Assembly: GCF_024508335.1 (NCBI RefSeq)
Contig: NZ_CP101988.1
Location: 1,302,001 to 1,366,000, forward strand
Origin: Cellulomonas chengniuliangii
GTDB lineage: Bacteria; Actinomycetota; Actinomycetes; Actinomycetales; Cellulomonadaceae
Direction: 5' to 3'
DNA length: 64,000 bases
Numbering within the stretch: the first letter of the stretch is position 1; each line of letters opens with the position of its first letter. Below, piece by piece: positions 17,788 through 26,646 of this stretch. The position numbers and the translations under genes are program-made. Under the pieces are notes generated by a model. That model did not search any database, had not been told where the DNA came from, and was given only the letters and a program-made list of their open reading frames with translations.

Positions 17788-19431
17788 ATGTCCACCCCCC
17801 AGCCTGCGGTCGTCGACACGGCCACCGCCGGATCACGCGACGGCGGGGACGCGCCCACGAAGCGGCGTCCACGCACCGCCGACCGATCCCATGCGCGCGA
17901 CTTCTCCCGTGGCTTCGTCGTCAAGCTCGTGCTCATGGCCGTCATCGACGCCCTCGGCGTCTACGCCCTCTTCGCCGCCTGGAACGCCGAGGCCTGGGGC
18001 ATCTTCGCCGCGATGGCCGCGCTGGTCCTCGTGGCCAACTGGGTGTACTTCTCCCGTCGGGCGCTGCCGCTCAAGTACATCCTCCCCGGGCTCGCGTTCC
18101 TCCTGGTCTTCCAGATCTACGTGGTCGCGTACACCGGCTACGTCGCGTTCACCAACTACGGCGACGGGCACAACTCGACCAAGGAGCAGGCCATCGAGGC
18201 CCTGCTCATCCAGAACGAGCGGCGCGTCGAGGGCTCGGCCTCGTACCCGCTGACGGTGCTCGCCGACGGCGACGACCTCGCCTTCGCGATCCGCACCGAG
18301 GACGGCGACGTCCGCGTCGGCAGCGCCGAGGAGCCCCTCGAGACCGTGGACGACGCGGTCGTCCAGGGCGGAACGGTCACCGAGGTCCCCGGCTACCAGG
18401 TGCTCGACCGCCAGGCCGTGCTGGCCCGCCAGAACGACGTGACGAACCTGCGCGTGCCGATCTCCGACGACCCCGAGGACGGCTCGATCCGCACCCAGGA
18501 CGCCCGCACCGGGTACGCCTACACCTCGACCCTCGTCTACGACGAGACCGCCGACGCCATGACCGACGCCGCCACCGGCACGGTGTACACCCCCAACGAC
18601 CGCGGCGAGTTCGAGGCCGACTCGGGCGCGAAGCTCGGCGTGGGCTGGCGCGTGGGCGTCGGGTTCGAGAACTTCACCACCGCGTTCTCCGACAGCCGCT
18701 ACGCGCAGCCGTTCTTCAAGATCCTGCTGTGGACGTTCGCCTTCGCGATCCTGTCGGTCGCCACCACGTTCGCGCTGGGCCTCTTCCTGGCCATCGTCTT
18801 CAACGACGAGCGGCTCCGCGGGCGCAAGGTCTACCGGACCCTGATGATCCTGCCGTACGCGATCCCCGGCTTCCTCGCGGCCCTGCTGTGGTCCGGGATG
18901 CTCAACCGCAGCTACGGGTTCGTCAACCAGGTGCTGCTCGGAGGAGCGCAGATCGGCTGGCTGACCGACCCGGTGCTCGCCAAGGTCGCGGTGCTCGGGG
19001 TCAACCTCTGGCTCGGCTTCCCGTACATGTTCCTCATTTGCACCGGCGCCCTGCAGTCGCTCCCGGGCGACGTGCTCGAGGCGGCGAAGATCGACGGCGC
19101 GGGCCGGTGGCGGACGCTGCGCTCGGTGACGCTCCCGCTGCTGCTCGTCTCGACGGCGCCGCTGCTCATCTCGTCCTTCGCGTTCAACTTCAACAACTTC
19201 ACGCTCATCTACATGCTCACCGGCGGCGGGCCGCGCTTCGCGGACGCGTCGGTGCCACTGGGGCACACCGACATCCTGATCTCGATGGTCTACTCCGTCT
19301 CCGGCATCGACGGGACGGCCTCGAAGAACTTCGGCCTCGCCAGCGCGCTGTCGATCATCATCTTCATCATCGTCGGCGTGGTCTCCGCCATCGCGTTCCG
19401 TCGGACCCGCAAGCTCGAGGAGATCAGCTGA
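17788..19431 (+). CDS. malF: Maltodextrin ABC transporter permease (MalF type)
   Basis: A 547-residue permease, longer than the usual actinobacterial sugar permease. Three N-terminal hydrophobic segments lie in the first ~120 residues (FVVKLVLMAVIDALGVYALF and others). They precede an extracytoplasmic domain of about 150 residues, like the P2 loop of enterobacterial MalF that contacts MalE. Five more helices follow. The EAA loop that docks the ATPase is EAAKIDGAGRWRTLRSVTLP. The ATG at 17788 follows GGAGG. It ends 1 bp before malG. No ATPase gene is linked, so a shared MsmK-type ATPase encoded elsewhere is expected. Confidence 0.9.
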   Translation: MSTPQPAVVDTATAGSRDGGDAPTKRRPRTADRSHARDFSRGFVVKLVLMAVIDALGVYALFAAWNAEAWGIFAAMAALVLVANWVYFSRRALPLKYILPGLAFLLVFQIYVVAYTGYVAFTNYGDGHNSTKEQAIEALLIQNERRVEGSASYPLTVLADGDDLAFAIRTEDGDVRVGSAEEPLETVDDAVVQGGTVTEVPGYQVLDRQAVLARQNDVTNLRVPISDDPEDGSIRTQDARTGYAYTSTLVYDETADAMTDAATGTVYTPNDRGEFEADSGAKLGVGWRVGVGFENFTTAFSDSRYAQPFFKILLWTFAFAILSVATTFALGLFLAIVFNDERLRGRKVYRTLMILPYAIPGFLAALLWSGMLNRSYGFVNQVLLGGAQIGWLTDPVLAKVAVLGVNLWLGFPYMFLICTGALQSLPGDVLEAAKIDGAGRWRTLRSVTLPLLLVSTAPLLISSFAFNFNNFTLIYMLTGGGPRFADASVPLGHTDILISMVYSVSGIDGTASKNFGLASALSIIIFIIVGVVSAIAFRRTRKLEEIS

Positions 19432-19432
19432 C

Positions 19433-20341
19433 ATGGCCACCGACATCCTCACCACCAGCGCCCCCGAGGCGACCGCGGAGCTCTCGCAGCGCATGGGCTT
19501 CCGGCGCTGGGCGCGCGAGCTCGGCTGGCGCCACCTCATCGGTGTGATCGCCGTGGTCTACGCCGGCTTCCCGATCGTCTACGTGATCTCCTCCTCGCTC
19601 AGCGAGAAGGGCACCCTGACCGGGTCCAACGCGCTGTTCTCGCAGGTCAGCCTCGCCAACTACACCCAGCTCGGCCAGACCCGGTTCTGGGAGTGGGTGG
19701 GCAACACGGTCGTGATCGCGAGCATCACGGCGATCGGCACCGTGCTCATGGGCGCCGCCGCGGCCTACGCGTTCTCGCGGTTCCGGTTCTCCGGCCGACG
19801 GGTGGGCCTGACCACCCTGCTGATCATCCAGATGTTCCCGCAGATGCTGGCCTTCGTCGCGATCTTCCTGCTGCTCATCGCGCTCGGCAACGTCATCCCC
19901 GGCCTGGGGCTCAACAGCCGCATCGCGCTGATCTGCATCTACCTGGGCGGCTCGCTCGGCGTGAACACGTTCCTCATGTACGGGTTCTTCAACACGATCC
20001 CGCGCGAGCTCGACGAGGCCGCCAAGATCGACGGCGCCACGCACACCCAGATCTACTGGACGATCATCCTGCGACTGGTCGCGCCCATCCTGGCGGTCGT
20101 CGGCCTGCTGTCGTTCATCAGCACCTTCGGCGAGTTCATCATCGCCCGCACGGTGCTGCAGTCGGAGGCGAACTGGACACTCGCGGTCGGCCTGTACAAC
20201 TGGGTCTCGGACCTGCTCGAGGCCAACTGGGGCCTGTTCGCGGCAGGCGCGGTGATCTCGGCGATCCCCGTGCTCGCGCTGTTCCTGTTCTTGCAGAAGT
20301 ACATCGTCGGCGGCCTGACCGCGGGCTCTGTGAAGGGCTGA
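19433..20341 (+). CDS. malG: Maltodextrin ABC transporter permease (MalG type)
   Basis: A 302-residue permease that pairs with MalF. It has six hydrophobic helices and the EAA docking loop DEAAKIDGATHTQIYWTIILR around residues 190-210, ending with a MalG-like C terminus (QKYIVGGLTAGSVKG). The ATG lies 1 bp after the malF stop and the following GH13 gene starts 3 bp after its stop, so all are one operon. Confidence 0.92.
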   Translation: MATDILTTSAPEATAELSQRMGFRRWARELGWRHLIGVIAVVYAGFPIVYVISSSLSEKGTLTGSNALFSQVSLANYTQLGQTRFWEWVGNTVVIASITAIGTVLMGAAAAYAFSRFRFSGRRVGLTTLLIIQMFPQMLAFVAIFLLLIALGNVIPGLGLNSRIALICIYLGGSLGVNTFLMYGFFNTIPRELDEAAKIDGATHTQIYWTIILRLVAPILAVVGLLSFISTFGEFIIARTVLQSEANWTLAVGLYNWVSDLLEANWGLFAAGAVISAIPVLALFLFLQKYIVGGLTAGSVKG

Positions 20342-20344
20342 GCC

Positions 20345-22195
20345 GTGGCAGGACTCCTCGACCAGCCGCACCACGACGGGTCGGAGCTGTACGTCCCGCA
20401 CGGCGCCCCCCGGCTCGGCGACACGGTGCCGGTGCGCTTCCGCGTGCCGGCCACCGGGTCGGAGCGCGCGGTGTGGGTGCGCACCGTCCGGGACGCGGAG
20501 CCGCGCATGGAGCCGGCCCGGCTCGAGCACGCCGACGAGCATGAGCGCTGGTACGTCGCCGACATCCCGATGCACAACCCGGTGACGAGCTACCGCGCGC
20601 TGCTGGACGAGCCCGGCGGGTACCGCTGGCTCAACGGCGCCGGCGTGCACAGCCGGGACGTCGCCGACACGCACGACTTCCGGCTCTCGGCGCACGAGCC
20701 CGCGGCGGCCTGGCTCGACGACGCGGTCGTCTACCAGATCTTCCCGGACCGGTTCGCGCGCTCGAGCGGGCACACCGGCCGCCCGACGGGGGAGCTCCCG
20801 GACTGGGCGGAGCCCGCGGACTGGGCCGACGAGTCCATCGGCTCCGGGCCCTCGACGCCCCGGCAGCTCTACGGGGGCGACCTGCGCGGCATCGAGCAGC
20901 GGCTGGACCACCTGCAGCGGCTGGGGGTCGACACGGTGTACCTGACGCCGGTCTTCCCGGCGCGGTCCAACCACCGGTACGACGCGAGCACGTTCGACCA
21001 CGTCGACCCCGTCCTGGGCGGCGACGAGGCCCTCGTCTCGCTCAGCCGGGCCCTGCACTCCCGGGGCATGCGCCTGCTGGGAGACCTCACCACGAACCAC
21101 ACGGGCGCCGGCCACGAGTGGTTCGCGCGGGCGCAGGCCGACCGTGCGAGCGCGGAGGCGTCCTTCTACTACTGGCAGGACGAGGCGCCGGGCTACGTCG
21201 GCTGGCTGGGGCACGACTCGCTGCCCAAGCTCAACTACAACGCCCCGGCGCTGGCCGAGCGCATGGTCGAGGGGCCCGACTCGATCATCGGCCGGTGGCT
21301 GCGCGAGCCCGTCAGCCTCGACGGGTGGCGGATCGACGTCGCCAACATGACCGGGCGCCACGGCGCGGACGACTTCACCCACCAGGTGGCGCGGGCCATC
21401 CGGGCGACCATGCGGGACCTGAACCCGGAGGCCGTGCTGGTCTCCGAGCACTTCCACGACGCCGGCCTGGACCTGCGCGCCGGCGGCTGGCACACCAACA
21501 TGAACTACTCGGCGTTCACGCGCCCGGTGTGGACGTGGCTGGTGGACCCCGACAACGAGCTCGGCTTCCTCGGGCTGCCGACGTCGATCCCTCGCCGCGA
21601 CGGCGGGTCGATGGTCGCCACCATGCGGGAGTTCGACGCCGCGGTGCCGTGGTCCATCACGACGCACCAGTGGAACATGCTCGGCTCCCACGACACCCCC
21701 CGGCTGCGCACCGTGGTGGGCTCGCGCGCGATGGTCGAGGTCGCGGCCGGCCTGCTGTTCACGTACCCGGGCACCCCGGTGATGTTCGCCGGGGACGAGG
21801 GCGGGCTCACCGGGGTCAATGGCGAGCACGGGCGGGCGCCCATGCCGTGGCCGTCGATCGACGCGGGCGGCGGACCTCGCTGGGACGCGGCGACCTTCGA
21901 CGTGTACCGCTCGCTCATCGCGCTGCGCCGGTCCTCGCGCGCGCTGCGTGAGGGCGGCATCCGGTGGGCGGTGGTCGAGCCCGACGCCGTCGCGTACCTG
22001 CGGGAGACGGCCGACGAGCGGGTCCTGGTCCTGGTGGCCCGGGCGCCGTGGGGTGGCGCCACGCTGCCCCGGCATCTCGTCCCCGCGGGCGGCGAGGCGC
22101 AGAACCTCTACGGCGGGGCGGCGCTGTCGTTGCGGCCCGACGCCATCGAGCTGCCCGGGGACGGGCCGGGCGTCCAGGTGTGGCGCCTGGCATGA
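20345..22195 (+). CDS. GH13 maltodextrin-degrading enzyme (neopullulanase/maltodextrin glucosidase type)
   Basis: A 616-residue glycoside hydrolase family 13 enzyme. The first ~115 residues form a beta-sandwich like the N domain of neopullulanases and MalZ-type enzymes, then the barrel starts at WLDDAVVYQIFPDRFA. Catalytic residues are Asp331 (GWRIDVANM), Glu368 (LVSEHFHD) and Asp450 (MLGSHDTPR). No signal peptide is visible, so it should cleave imported maltodextrins in the cytoplasm. GTG start 3 bp after malG; last gene of the mal operon. Distinction between maltodextrin glucosidase, cyclodextrinase and neopullulanase is not possible from sequence alone. Confidence 0.88.
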   Translation: MAGLLDQPHHDGSELYVPHGAPRLGDTVPVRFRVPATGSERAVWVRTVRDAEPRMEPARLEHADEHERWYVADIPMHNPVTSYRALLDEPGGYRWLNGAGVHSRDVADTHDFRLSAHEPAAAWLDDAVVYQIFPDRFARSSGHTGRPTGELPDWAEPADWADESIGSGPSTPRQLYGGDLRGIEQRLDHLQRLGVDTVYLTPVFPARSNHRYDASTFDHVDPVLGGDEALVSLSRALHSRGMRLLGDLTTNHTGAGHEWFARAQADRASAEASFYYWQDEAPGYVGWLGHDSLPKLNYNAPALAERMVEGPDSIIGRWLREPVSLDGWRIDVANMTGRHGADDFTHQVARAIRATMRDLNPEAVLVSEHFHDAGLDLRAGGWHTNMNYSAFTRPVWTWLVDPDNELGFLGLPTSIPRRDGGSMVATMREFDAAVPWSITTHQWNMLGSHDTPRLRTVVGSRAMVEVAAGLLFTYPGTPVMFAGDEGGLTGVNGEHGRAPMPWPSIDAGGGPRWDAATFDVYRSLIALRRSSRALREGGIRWAVVEPDAVAYLRETADERVLVLVARAPWGGATLPRHLVPAGGEAQNLYGGAALSLRPDAIELPGDGPGVQVWRLA

Positions 22196-22267
22196 GGGCG
22201 GCGCGCTGCGGCGGGCCGCCTGTGGAGCCCTCCGACCCGCCGCAGCGCGGCCAACTAGGGTGAGCGC

Positions 22268-23542
22268 GTGACTGTGCAGACCCTGATCGACGGATACACC
22301 GAGGTGGACCGTGCGCGCTGGGTCGCCGAGGCGCCCAAGTCGCGGGCCAGGTCCCCGTTCGAGCGGGACCGCGCGCGCCTGGTGCACTCCTCGGCGTTGC
22401 GGCGGCTCGGCGCCAAGACGCAGGTGCTCGGCCCCGGCTCGGACGACTTCGTGCGGACCCGGCTGACCCACACGCTCGAGGTGGCGCAGGTGGGCCGCGA
22501 AATCGGCAAGGCGCTGGGGTGCGACCCGGACGTCGTCGACACCGCGTGCCTCGCGCACGACCTGGGCCACCCGCCGTTCGGCCACAACGGCGAGCGCGCC
22601 CTGGCCCAGCTGGCGCGCGGCATCGGCGGGTTCGAGGGCAACGCGCAGACGCTGCGCCTGCTCACCCGCCTGGAGCCGAAGGTGATCGGCCCTGACGGCC
22701 GCGCGGTCGGGCTGAACCTGACTCGGGCCAGCCTGGACGCCGCCACCAAGTACCCCTGGGCCGCGGGCGAGGGCCCGCTCATGCCCGACGGCCGTCCGAC
22801 GCACAAGTTCGGCGTGTACAGCGACGACCAACCCGTCTTCGCCTGGCTCCGCGACGGCGCGCCGGCAGGCCGCAAGTGCCTCGAGGCGCAGGTCATGGAC
22901 CTCGCCGACGACATCTCCTACTCGGTGCACGATGTCGAGGACGCCGTCGTCGGGGGCCGCCTCGACCTGGTCGTGCTGACGCAGGCCGAGGAGCGGGCCC
23001 GTGTGGTCGAGGGGGTGCAGGCCTGGTACGGCGACGACATCGACGGCGACGGGCTGCTGGACGCGATGGACCGCCTCAACGCCGCAGGGCTGTGGGCGCA
23101 CGGGTTCGACGGGTCGCGCGGCGCCCTGGCGGTCCTCAAGGACGCCACCAGCCAGCTCATCGGCCGGTTCGCCGGCGCCGCCCAGGCCGCGACCCGCGCG
23201 CTCTACGGGGACGGCCCGCTCACCCGCTACGCCGCGAACCTCGTGGTGCCCGCGGAGACCGCCGCCGAGATCCTCGTCCTCAAGGGCCTCGCCGTGGCCT
23301 ACGTGATGGCGCCCCGGGAGCTCGAGCCGCTCTACCACCGGCAACGGGAGATCCTCGCGGACCTGGTCCAGGTGATGGCCGACCGCGCCCCCGTCAGCCT
23401 CGAGCCGCCGTTCGCCGCCGACTGGAACGCCGCGGCCGACGACGGCGCCCGCCTGCGCGTGGTCATCGACCAGGTCGCCTCGCTCACCGACGTCTCGGCC
23501 GCCGAGCTGCACGGGCGCCTGGTGCGGCCACCGCGTCGCTGA
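22268..23542 (+). CDS. dgt: Deoxyguanosinetriphosphate triphosphohydrolase-like protein (HD domain)
   Basis: A 424-residue dNTP triphosphohydrolase of the HD superfamily, which releases deoxynucleoside and triphosphate and so tunes dNTP pools. The metal site residues appear in RTRLTHTLEVAQVGREIGKAL and CLAHDLGHPPFGHNGE (H...HD), with the downstream Asp in DLADDISYSVHDVEDA. GTG start at 22268. It directly precedes dnaG, a linkage conserved in actinobacteria. Confidence 0.94.
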   Translation: MTVQTLIDGYTEVDRARWVAEAPKSRARSPFERDRARLVHSSALRRLGAKTQVLGPGSDDFVRTRLTHTLEVAQVGREIGKALGCDPDVVDTACLAHDLGHPPFGHNGERALAQLARGIGGFEGNAQTLRLLTRLEPKVIGPDGRAVGLNLTRASLDAATKYPWAAGEGPLMPDGRPTHKFGVYSDDQPVFAWLRDGAPAGRKCLEAQVMDLADDISYSVHDVEDAVVGGRLDLVVLTQAEERARVVEGVQAWYGDDIDGDGLLDAMDRLNAAGLWAHGFDGSRGALAVLKDATSQLIGRFAGAAQAATRALYGDGPLTRYAANLVVPAETAAEILVLKGLAVAYVMAPRELEPLYHRQREILADLVQVMADRAPVSLEPPFAADWNAAADDGARLRVVIDQVASLTDVSAAELHGRLVRPPRR

Positions 23543-23649
23543 CGCCCGCCGTCGTGGTCTGCGCAGCGCGACACCGGCGGCGCCCGCCCTCGCGCCGCGG
23601 CCCGCAGGGGTGGCCCTGGAGGGGCAGCCCGCTCGCCTAGACTGCGGGC

Positions 23650-25629
23650 GTGGCAGGACGGATCCGGCGGGAGGACGTGCAGGCGGTCCGCGAGCGCGCC
23701 CACATCGAGGAGATCGTCGGCCAGCACGTGACGTTGAAGTCGGCGGGCGTCGGCTCCGCGAAGGGCCTGTGCCCGTTCCACGACGAGCGCTCGCCCTCGT
23801 TCCACGTCCGCCCCCAGGTGGGCCTGTGGCACTGCTTCGGCTGCGGCGAGGGCGGCGACGTCATCTCGTTCGTGCAGAAGATCGACGGCCTGCCGTTCGC
23901 CGAGGCCGTCGAGTACCTGGCTGGCAAGGTGGGGCTCCAGCTGCGGTACGAGGAGGGCGGCGCGCCACGCCCGGGCGAGGAGCCCGGTCGGCGCCAGCGC
24001 CTGCTCGAGGCGCACCGGGTCGCCGCGGCGTACTTCGTCGAGCAGCTGACCACCCCGGGGGCGGCCACCGCGCGACAGTTCCTCGCCGAGCGCGGCTTCG
24101 GCCGTGAGGCGGCCGAGCAGTTCGGCGTCGGCTACGCGCCCCAAGGGTTCGACTCGCTGCTGCGCCACCTGCGCGGCAAGGGGTTCACCGAGGCCGAGTT
24201 GACGGCGTCCGGGCTGGTGAGCCAGAACAACCGGGGGGTGTACGACCGGTTCCGCGGCCGCCTGGTGTGGCCCATCCGCGAGGTCACGGGCGACACGATC
24301 GGCTTCGGCGCGCGCAAGCTCTTCGAGGACGACCAGGGCCCCAAGTACCTCAACACCCCGGAGACCCCGCTCTACCGCAAGTCCCAGGTGCTGTACGGCA
24401 TCGACCTGGCCAAGCGGGAGATCGCCAAGGAGAAGCGGGTCGTGGTCGTCGAGGGGTACACCGACGTCATGGCGATGCACCTGTCGGGGGAGGGCACGGC
24501 TGTCGCGACCTGCGGCACGGCCTTCGGGCCGGACCACGCGCGGATCGTGCGCCGGCTCGTCGGCGACGCGGGCTCCAGCGGCGGGGTGCAGCTCGCGTCC
24601 GGGGCCTCGGTCGGCGGCGAGATCATCTTCACCTTCGACGGGGACGCCGCCGGCCAGAAGGCCGCCCTGCGAGCCTTCGGCGAGGACCAGACGTTCACCG
24701 CGCAGACCTTCGTCGCCGTCGAGCGCAGCGGCATGGACCCCTGCGAGCTCCGTCAGGCGCAGGGCCCGGACGCGGTGCGCGCACTGGTCGCCGGGCGCCA
24801 GCCGCTCTTCGAGTTCGTGATCCGCGCGACGCTGCGCGCCTACGACCTCGGCACCGCGGAGGGCCGGGTCGGGGCGCTGCGGGCCGCCGCGCCCGTCGTC
24901 GCCGGCATCCGCGACACCGCGCTGCGCCCCGAGTACACCCGCCTGCTGGCCGGGTGGCTCGGCATGGACCAGGCCTCCGTGAGCGACGCCGTGCGCTCCG
25001 CGGGCAGGCAGGGCGGCGGCGCGCGGGGCCAGGACTCGCGAGGCGGACGGCCCGACGGCTCGCGTGGCGGCCCACAGCGTGGAGAGCGCGTCCCCGAGGG
25101 GCAGCCCGTGCCCGTGGCCCGGATGCAGCAGCCCGACCGCCGTGACCCGGTGGCCCGCACCGAGCGCACCGCGCTCGAGGTGGTGCTCCAGCACCCCCAC
25201 CTCGTGCCCGCCGAGTTCGACCAGCTCCAGGCCGACGCCTTCACGGCGCCTGCCTACCGCGCAGTGCACGAGGCCGTCCGGGCCGCAGGAGGGCTCCAGG
25301 GGGCCCGTGAGGCGCTCGCCAGCACCGGCTCGGGGAACGCCGCCGCCTGGGTCGCCCGCGTCCAGGAGGAGGCCGCCGGGCCGGTCTCCGGGCTGGTCAC
25401 GGAGCTCGCGGTGGCGCCGCTGCCCGAGGACCGCCCGACGGCGCTCGCGGACTACGTCCGGGGCGTGGTGCTGGCGCTGGTCGAGATCGGCTTCACCCGC
25501 CACATCGCGGACCTGCGAGGGCGGCTGCAGCGGATGGACGGCGCCCAGGACCCCGAGGCGTACCAGGCCGCCTTCGCCGAGCTCGTGGCGGTCGAGGCAC
25601 GGCGCCGCACGCTGCGCGACAGCGCCTGA
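23650..25629 (+). CDS. dnaG: DNA primase
   Basis: Makes RNA primers for replication. The 659-residue protein has the N-terminal CHC2 zinc site (Cys41, His44, Cys62, Cys65 in CPFH...CFGC). The catalytic core with the Toprim acidic residues follows (VVVVEGYTDVMAMHLSG, FTFDGDAAGQKA). A Gly/Arg/Ser-rich linker of about 50 residues lies near residue 455, then a helical C-terminal domain that would bind the DnaB helicase. The Toprim region has a small Gly/Ser-rich insertion (GSSGGVQLASGASVGG) before FDGD. GTG start at 23650. Confidence 0.96.
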   Translation: MAGRIRREDVQAVRERAHIEEIVGQHVTLKSAGVGSAKGLCPFHDERSPSFHVRPQVGLWHCFGCGEGGDVISFVQKIDGLPFAEAVEYLAGKVGLQLRYEEGGAPRPGEEPGRRQRLLEAHRVAAAYFVEQLTTPGAATARQFLAERGFGREAAEQFGVGYAPQGFDSLLRHLRGKGFTEAELTASGLVSQNNRGVYDRFRGRLVWPIREVTGDTIGFGARKLFEDDQGPKYLNTPETPLYRKSQVLYGIDLAKREIAKEKRVVVVEGYTDVMAMHLSGEGTAVATCGTAFGPDHARIVRRLVGDAGSSGGVQLASGASVGGEIIFTFDGDAAGQKAALRAFGEDQTFTAQTFVAVERSGMDPCELRQAQGPDAVRALVAGRQPLFEFVIRATLRAYDLGTAEGRVGALRAAAPVVAGIRDTALRPEYTRLLAGWLGMDQASVSDAVRSAGRQGGGARGQDSRGGRPDGSRGGPQRGERVPEGQPVPVARMQQPDRRDPVARTERTALEVVLQHPHLVPAEFDQLQADAFTAPAYRAVHEAVRAAGGLQGAREALASTGSGNAAAWVARVQEEAAGPVSGLVTELAVAPLPEDRPTALADYVRGVVLALVEIGFTRHIADLRGRLQRMDGAQDPEAYQAAFAELVAVEARRRTLRDSA

Positions 25630-25635
25630 CCCCCC

Positions 25636-26442
25636 TCAGCGGAGCGTGGTGGGGGAGACCCCGTCGTCCGTGGGCAGATCGCCCTGCACGGTGGCCGTCA
25701 CGGTGAGTGCTTGGAGCACGACCTGCCCGCCGTAGCTCGACAGGAACGCGGTGTCGGTGGCGTCCCGGCCTGTCGCGATCCGCAGCATCGACGCGCGCGG
25801 CGCCAGGCCGGTGGCGTCGACGACGGTCCAGGCGCCGTCCACGAAGGCCTCGACGACCGCGTGGAAGTCCATGGGGCTGAGCCCGGGGGCGTAGACGGAC
25901 ACCAGCCGCGCGGGGACGTCACGTGCCCGCAGCAGGGCGATCACCAGGTGCGCGAAGTCGCGGCACACCCCGCGGCGCGTCAGGACGGTGTCCGTGGCGC
26001 CGTCGGTCGGCCCGCTCGAGCCGGAGAGGTACGTGACGTGCCCCCGCACCCACCGCACGACGGCCCCGAGGAGCTCCCTGCCGGCCAGTGGCCCGAACTG
26101 GTCCTGGGCGAACGCGAGCAGCTTGTCCGACTGCGCGTAGCGGCTGGGCCGCAGCGACTCCAGCACGTCGTTCTCCTCGACGGCCGGCGGGAGGTCGAGG
26201 CCGGAGGCCTGTGCCCAGTAGTCCACGACGACCGCGCCCGGGGGAGCGGCGACCCGGTGCACGCGCGAGCCGTGGGGGCCTTTCAGCTCCACGACGTCGA
26301 GCGGCTCATCCGCATGAGACACGGCCAGACGCTCCTGGCAGTCGTAGGCGCCGTCGGCGACCGCCAGGGCGAGGTACAGGTCGCTGGGCCCGAGCACGTC
26401 GAGCTCGAGGTGGGAGGTGACGGTCCGCAGCACCGACGTCAC
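25636..26442 (-). CDS. Transglutaminase-like family protein
   Basis: A cysteine-protease-fold protein of about 268 residues, likely cytoplasmic. The Cys-His-Asp triad is visible as GVCRDFAH (Cys), MDFHAVVEAF (His) and TVVDATGLAPR (Asp), preceded by an N-terminal beta domain (LRTVTSHLELDV). Enzymes of this fold act as peptidases, amidases or crosslinkers; the substrate is unknown. Start choice is open: GTG codons at 26469, 26442 and 26433 are all in frame. The first codons lie in a repeated sequence also found at 27321-27533, so part of its 5' end has been copied next to tRNA-Asn. Convergent with dnaG, 6 bp apart. Confidence 0.82.
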   Translation of the reverse strand: MTSVLRTVTSHLELDVLGPSDLYLALAVADGAYDCQERLAVSHADEPLDVVELKGPHGSRVHRVAAPPGAVVVDYWAQASGLDLPPAVEENDVLESLRPSRYAQSDKLLAFAQDQFGPLAGRELLGAVVRWVRGHVTYLSGSSGPTDGATDTVLTRRGVCRDFAHLVIALLRARDVPARLVSVYAPGLSPMDFHAVVEAFVDGAWTVVDATGLAPRASMLRIATGRDATDTAFLSSYGGQVVLQALTVTATVQGDLPTDDGVSPTTLR

Positions 26443-26558
26443 GACCTTTCGGGAGGGCACGGCTGGCACAGGGCGCGCTCGGCCCGTCGAGTACCGCGCG
26501 CAGATGAAGTGTGGGGCTGCGCGAAGCCCTGCGCCAGTGGGCGCCGTGGGCTTGAAAA

Positions 26559-26590
26559 AGGTCAGGCCCCCTCGAGAGGGGGCCTGACCT
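26559..26590. terminator. Perfect hairpin, left copy of the tRNA-Asn terminator
   Basis: Arms of 15 bp (26559-26573 with 26576-26590) pair perfectly around a 2-nt centre. The same hairpin is found at 27455-27486 behind the intact tRNA-Asn. On the minus strand it is followed by TTTTTCAAG, giving a good intrinsic terminator. Confidence 0.8.
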
Positions 26591-26603
26591 GGTGGAGCCT
26601 GTG

Positions 26604-26637
26604 CTCCCTCGACTGGACTCGAACCAGTAACCGTCCG
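26604..26637 (-). pseudogene. tRNA-Asn 3'-half remnant (att-like)
   Basis: These 34 nt equal the 3' part of the intact tRNA-Asn (27500-27533), from the 3' strand of the anticodon stem through the T arm to the discriminator base. The 5' half is absent; the sequence departs from the tRNA exactly at the anticodon loop. This is the pattern left by integration into a tRNA gene, where the displaced 3' end remains at the far end of the insert. Confidence 0.9.
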
Positions 26638-26646
26638 TTCCCTGGG

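Larger units (their letters stand above)
26428..26637. repeat. Left copy of a ~210-bp imperfect direct repeat containing the tRNA-Asn 3' half
   Basis: This block matches 27321-27533 in the same orientation. It covers the 5' end of the transglutaminase gene, an AT-richer spacer with CAGATGAAGTGTGGGGCTGC, a terminator hairpin and the 3' half of tRNA-Asn. The last 79 bp (26559-26637) are identical to 27455-27533; the rest is similar but diverged. Together the copies frame a ~0.9-kb segment holding one gene. Confidence 0.9.

Noticed and set aside
19424-23512. A very long open minus-strand frame antisense to malG, the GH13 gene and dgt
   Set aside because: It is a codon-bias shadow: at this GC content the antisense frame of real genes rarely meets stops. 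It has no domain, and the plus-strand genes are certain.
26604-26637. A second complete tRNA gene
   Set aside because: Only the 3' half is present; the expected 5' half is replaced by the end of the FGE-fold gene region and cannot fold into a cloverleaf.
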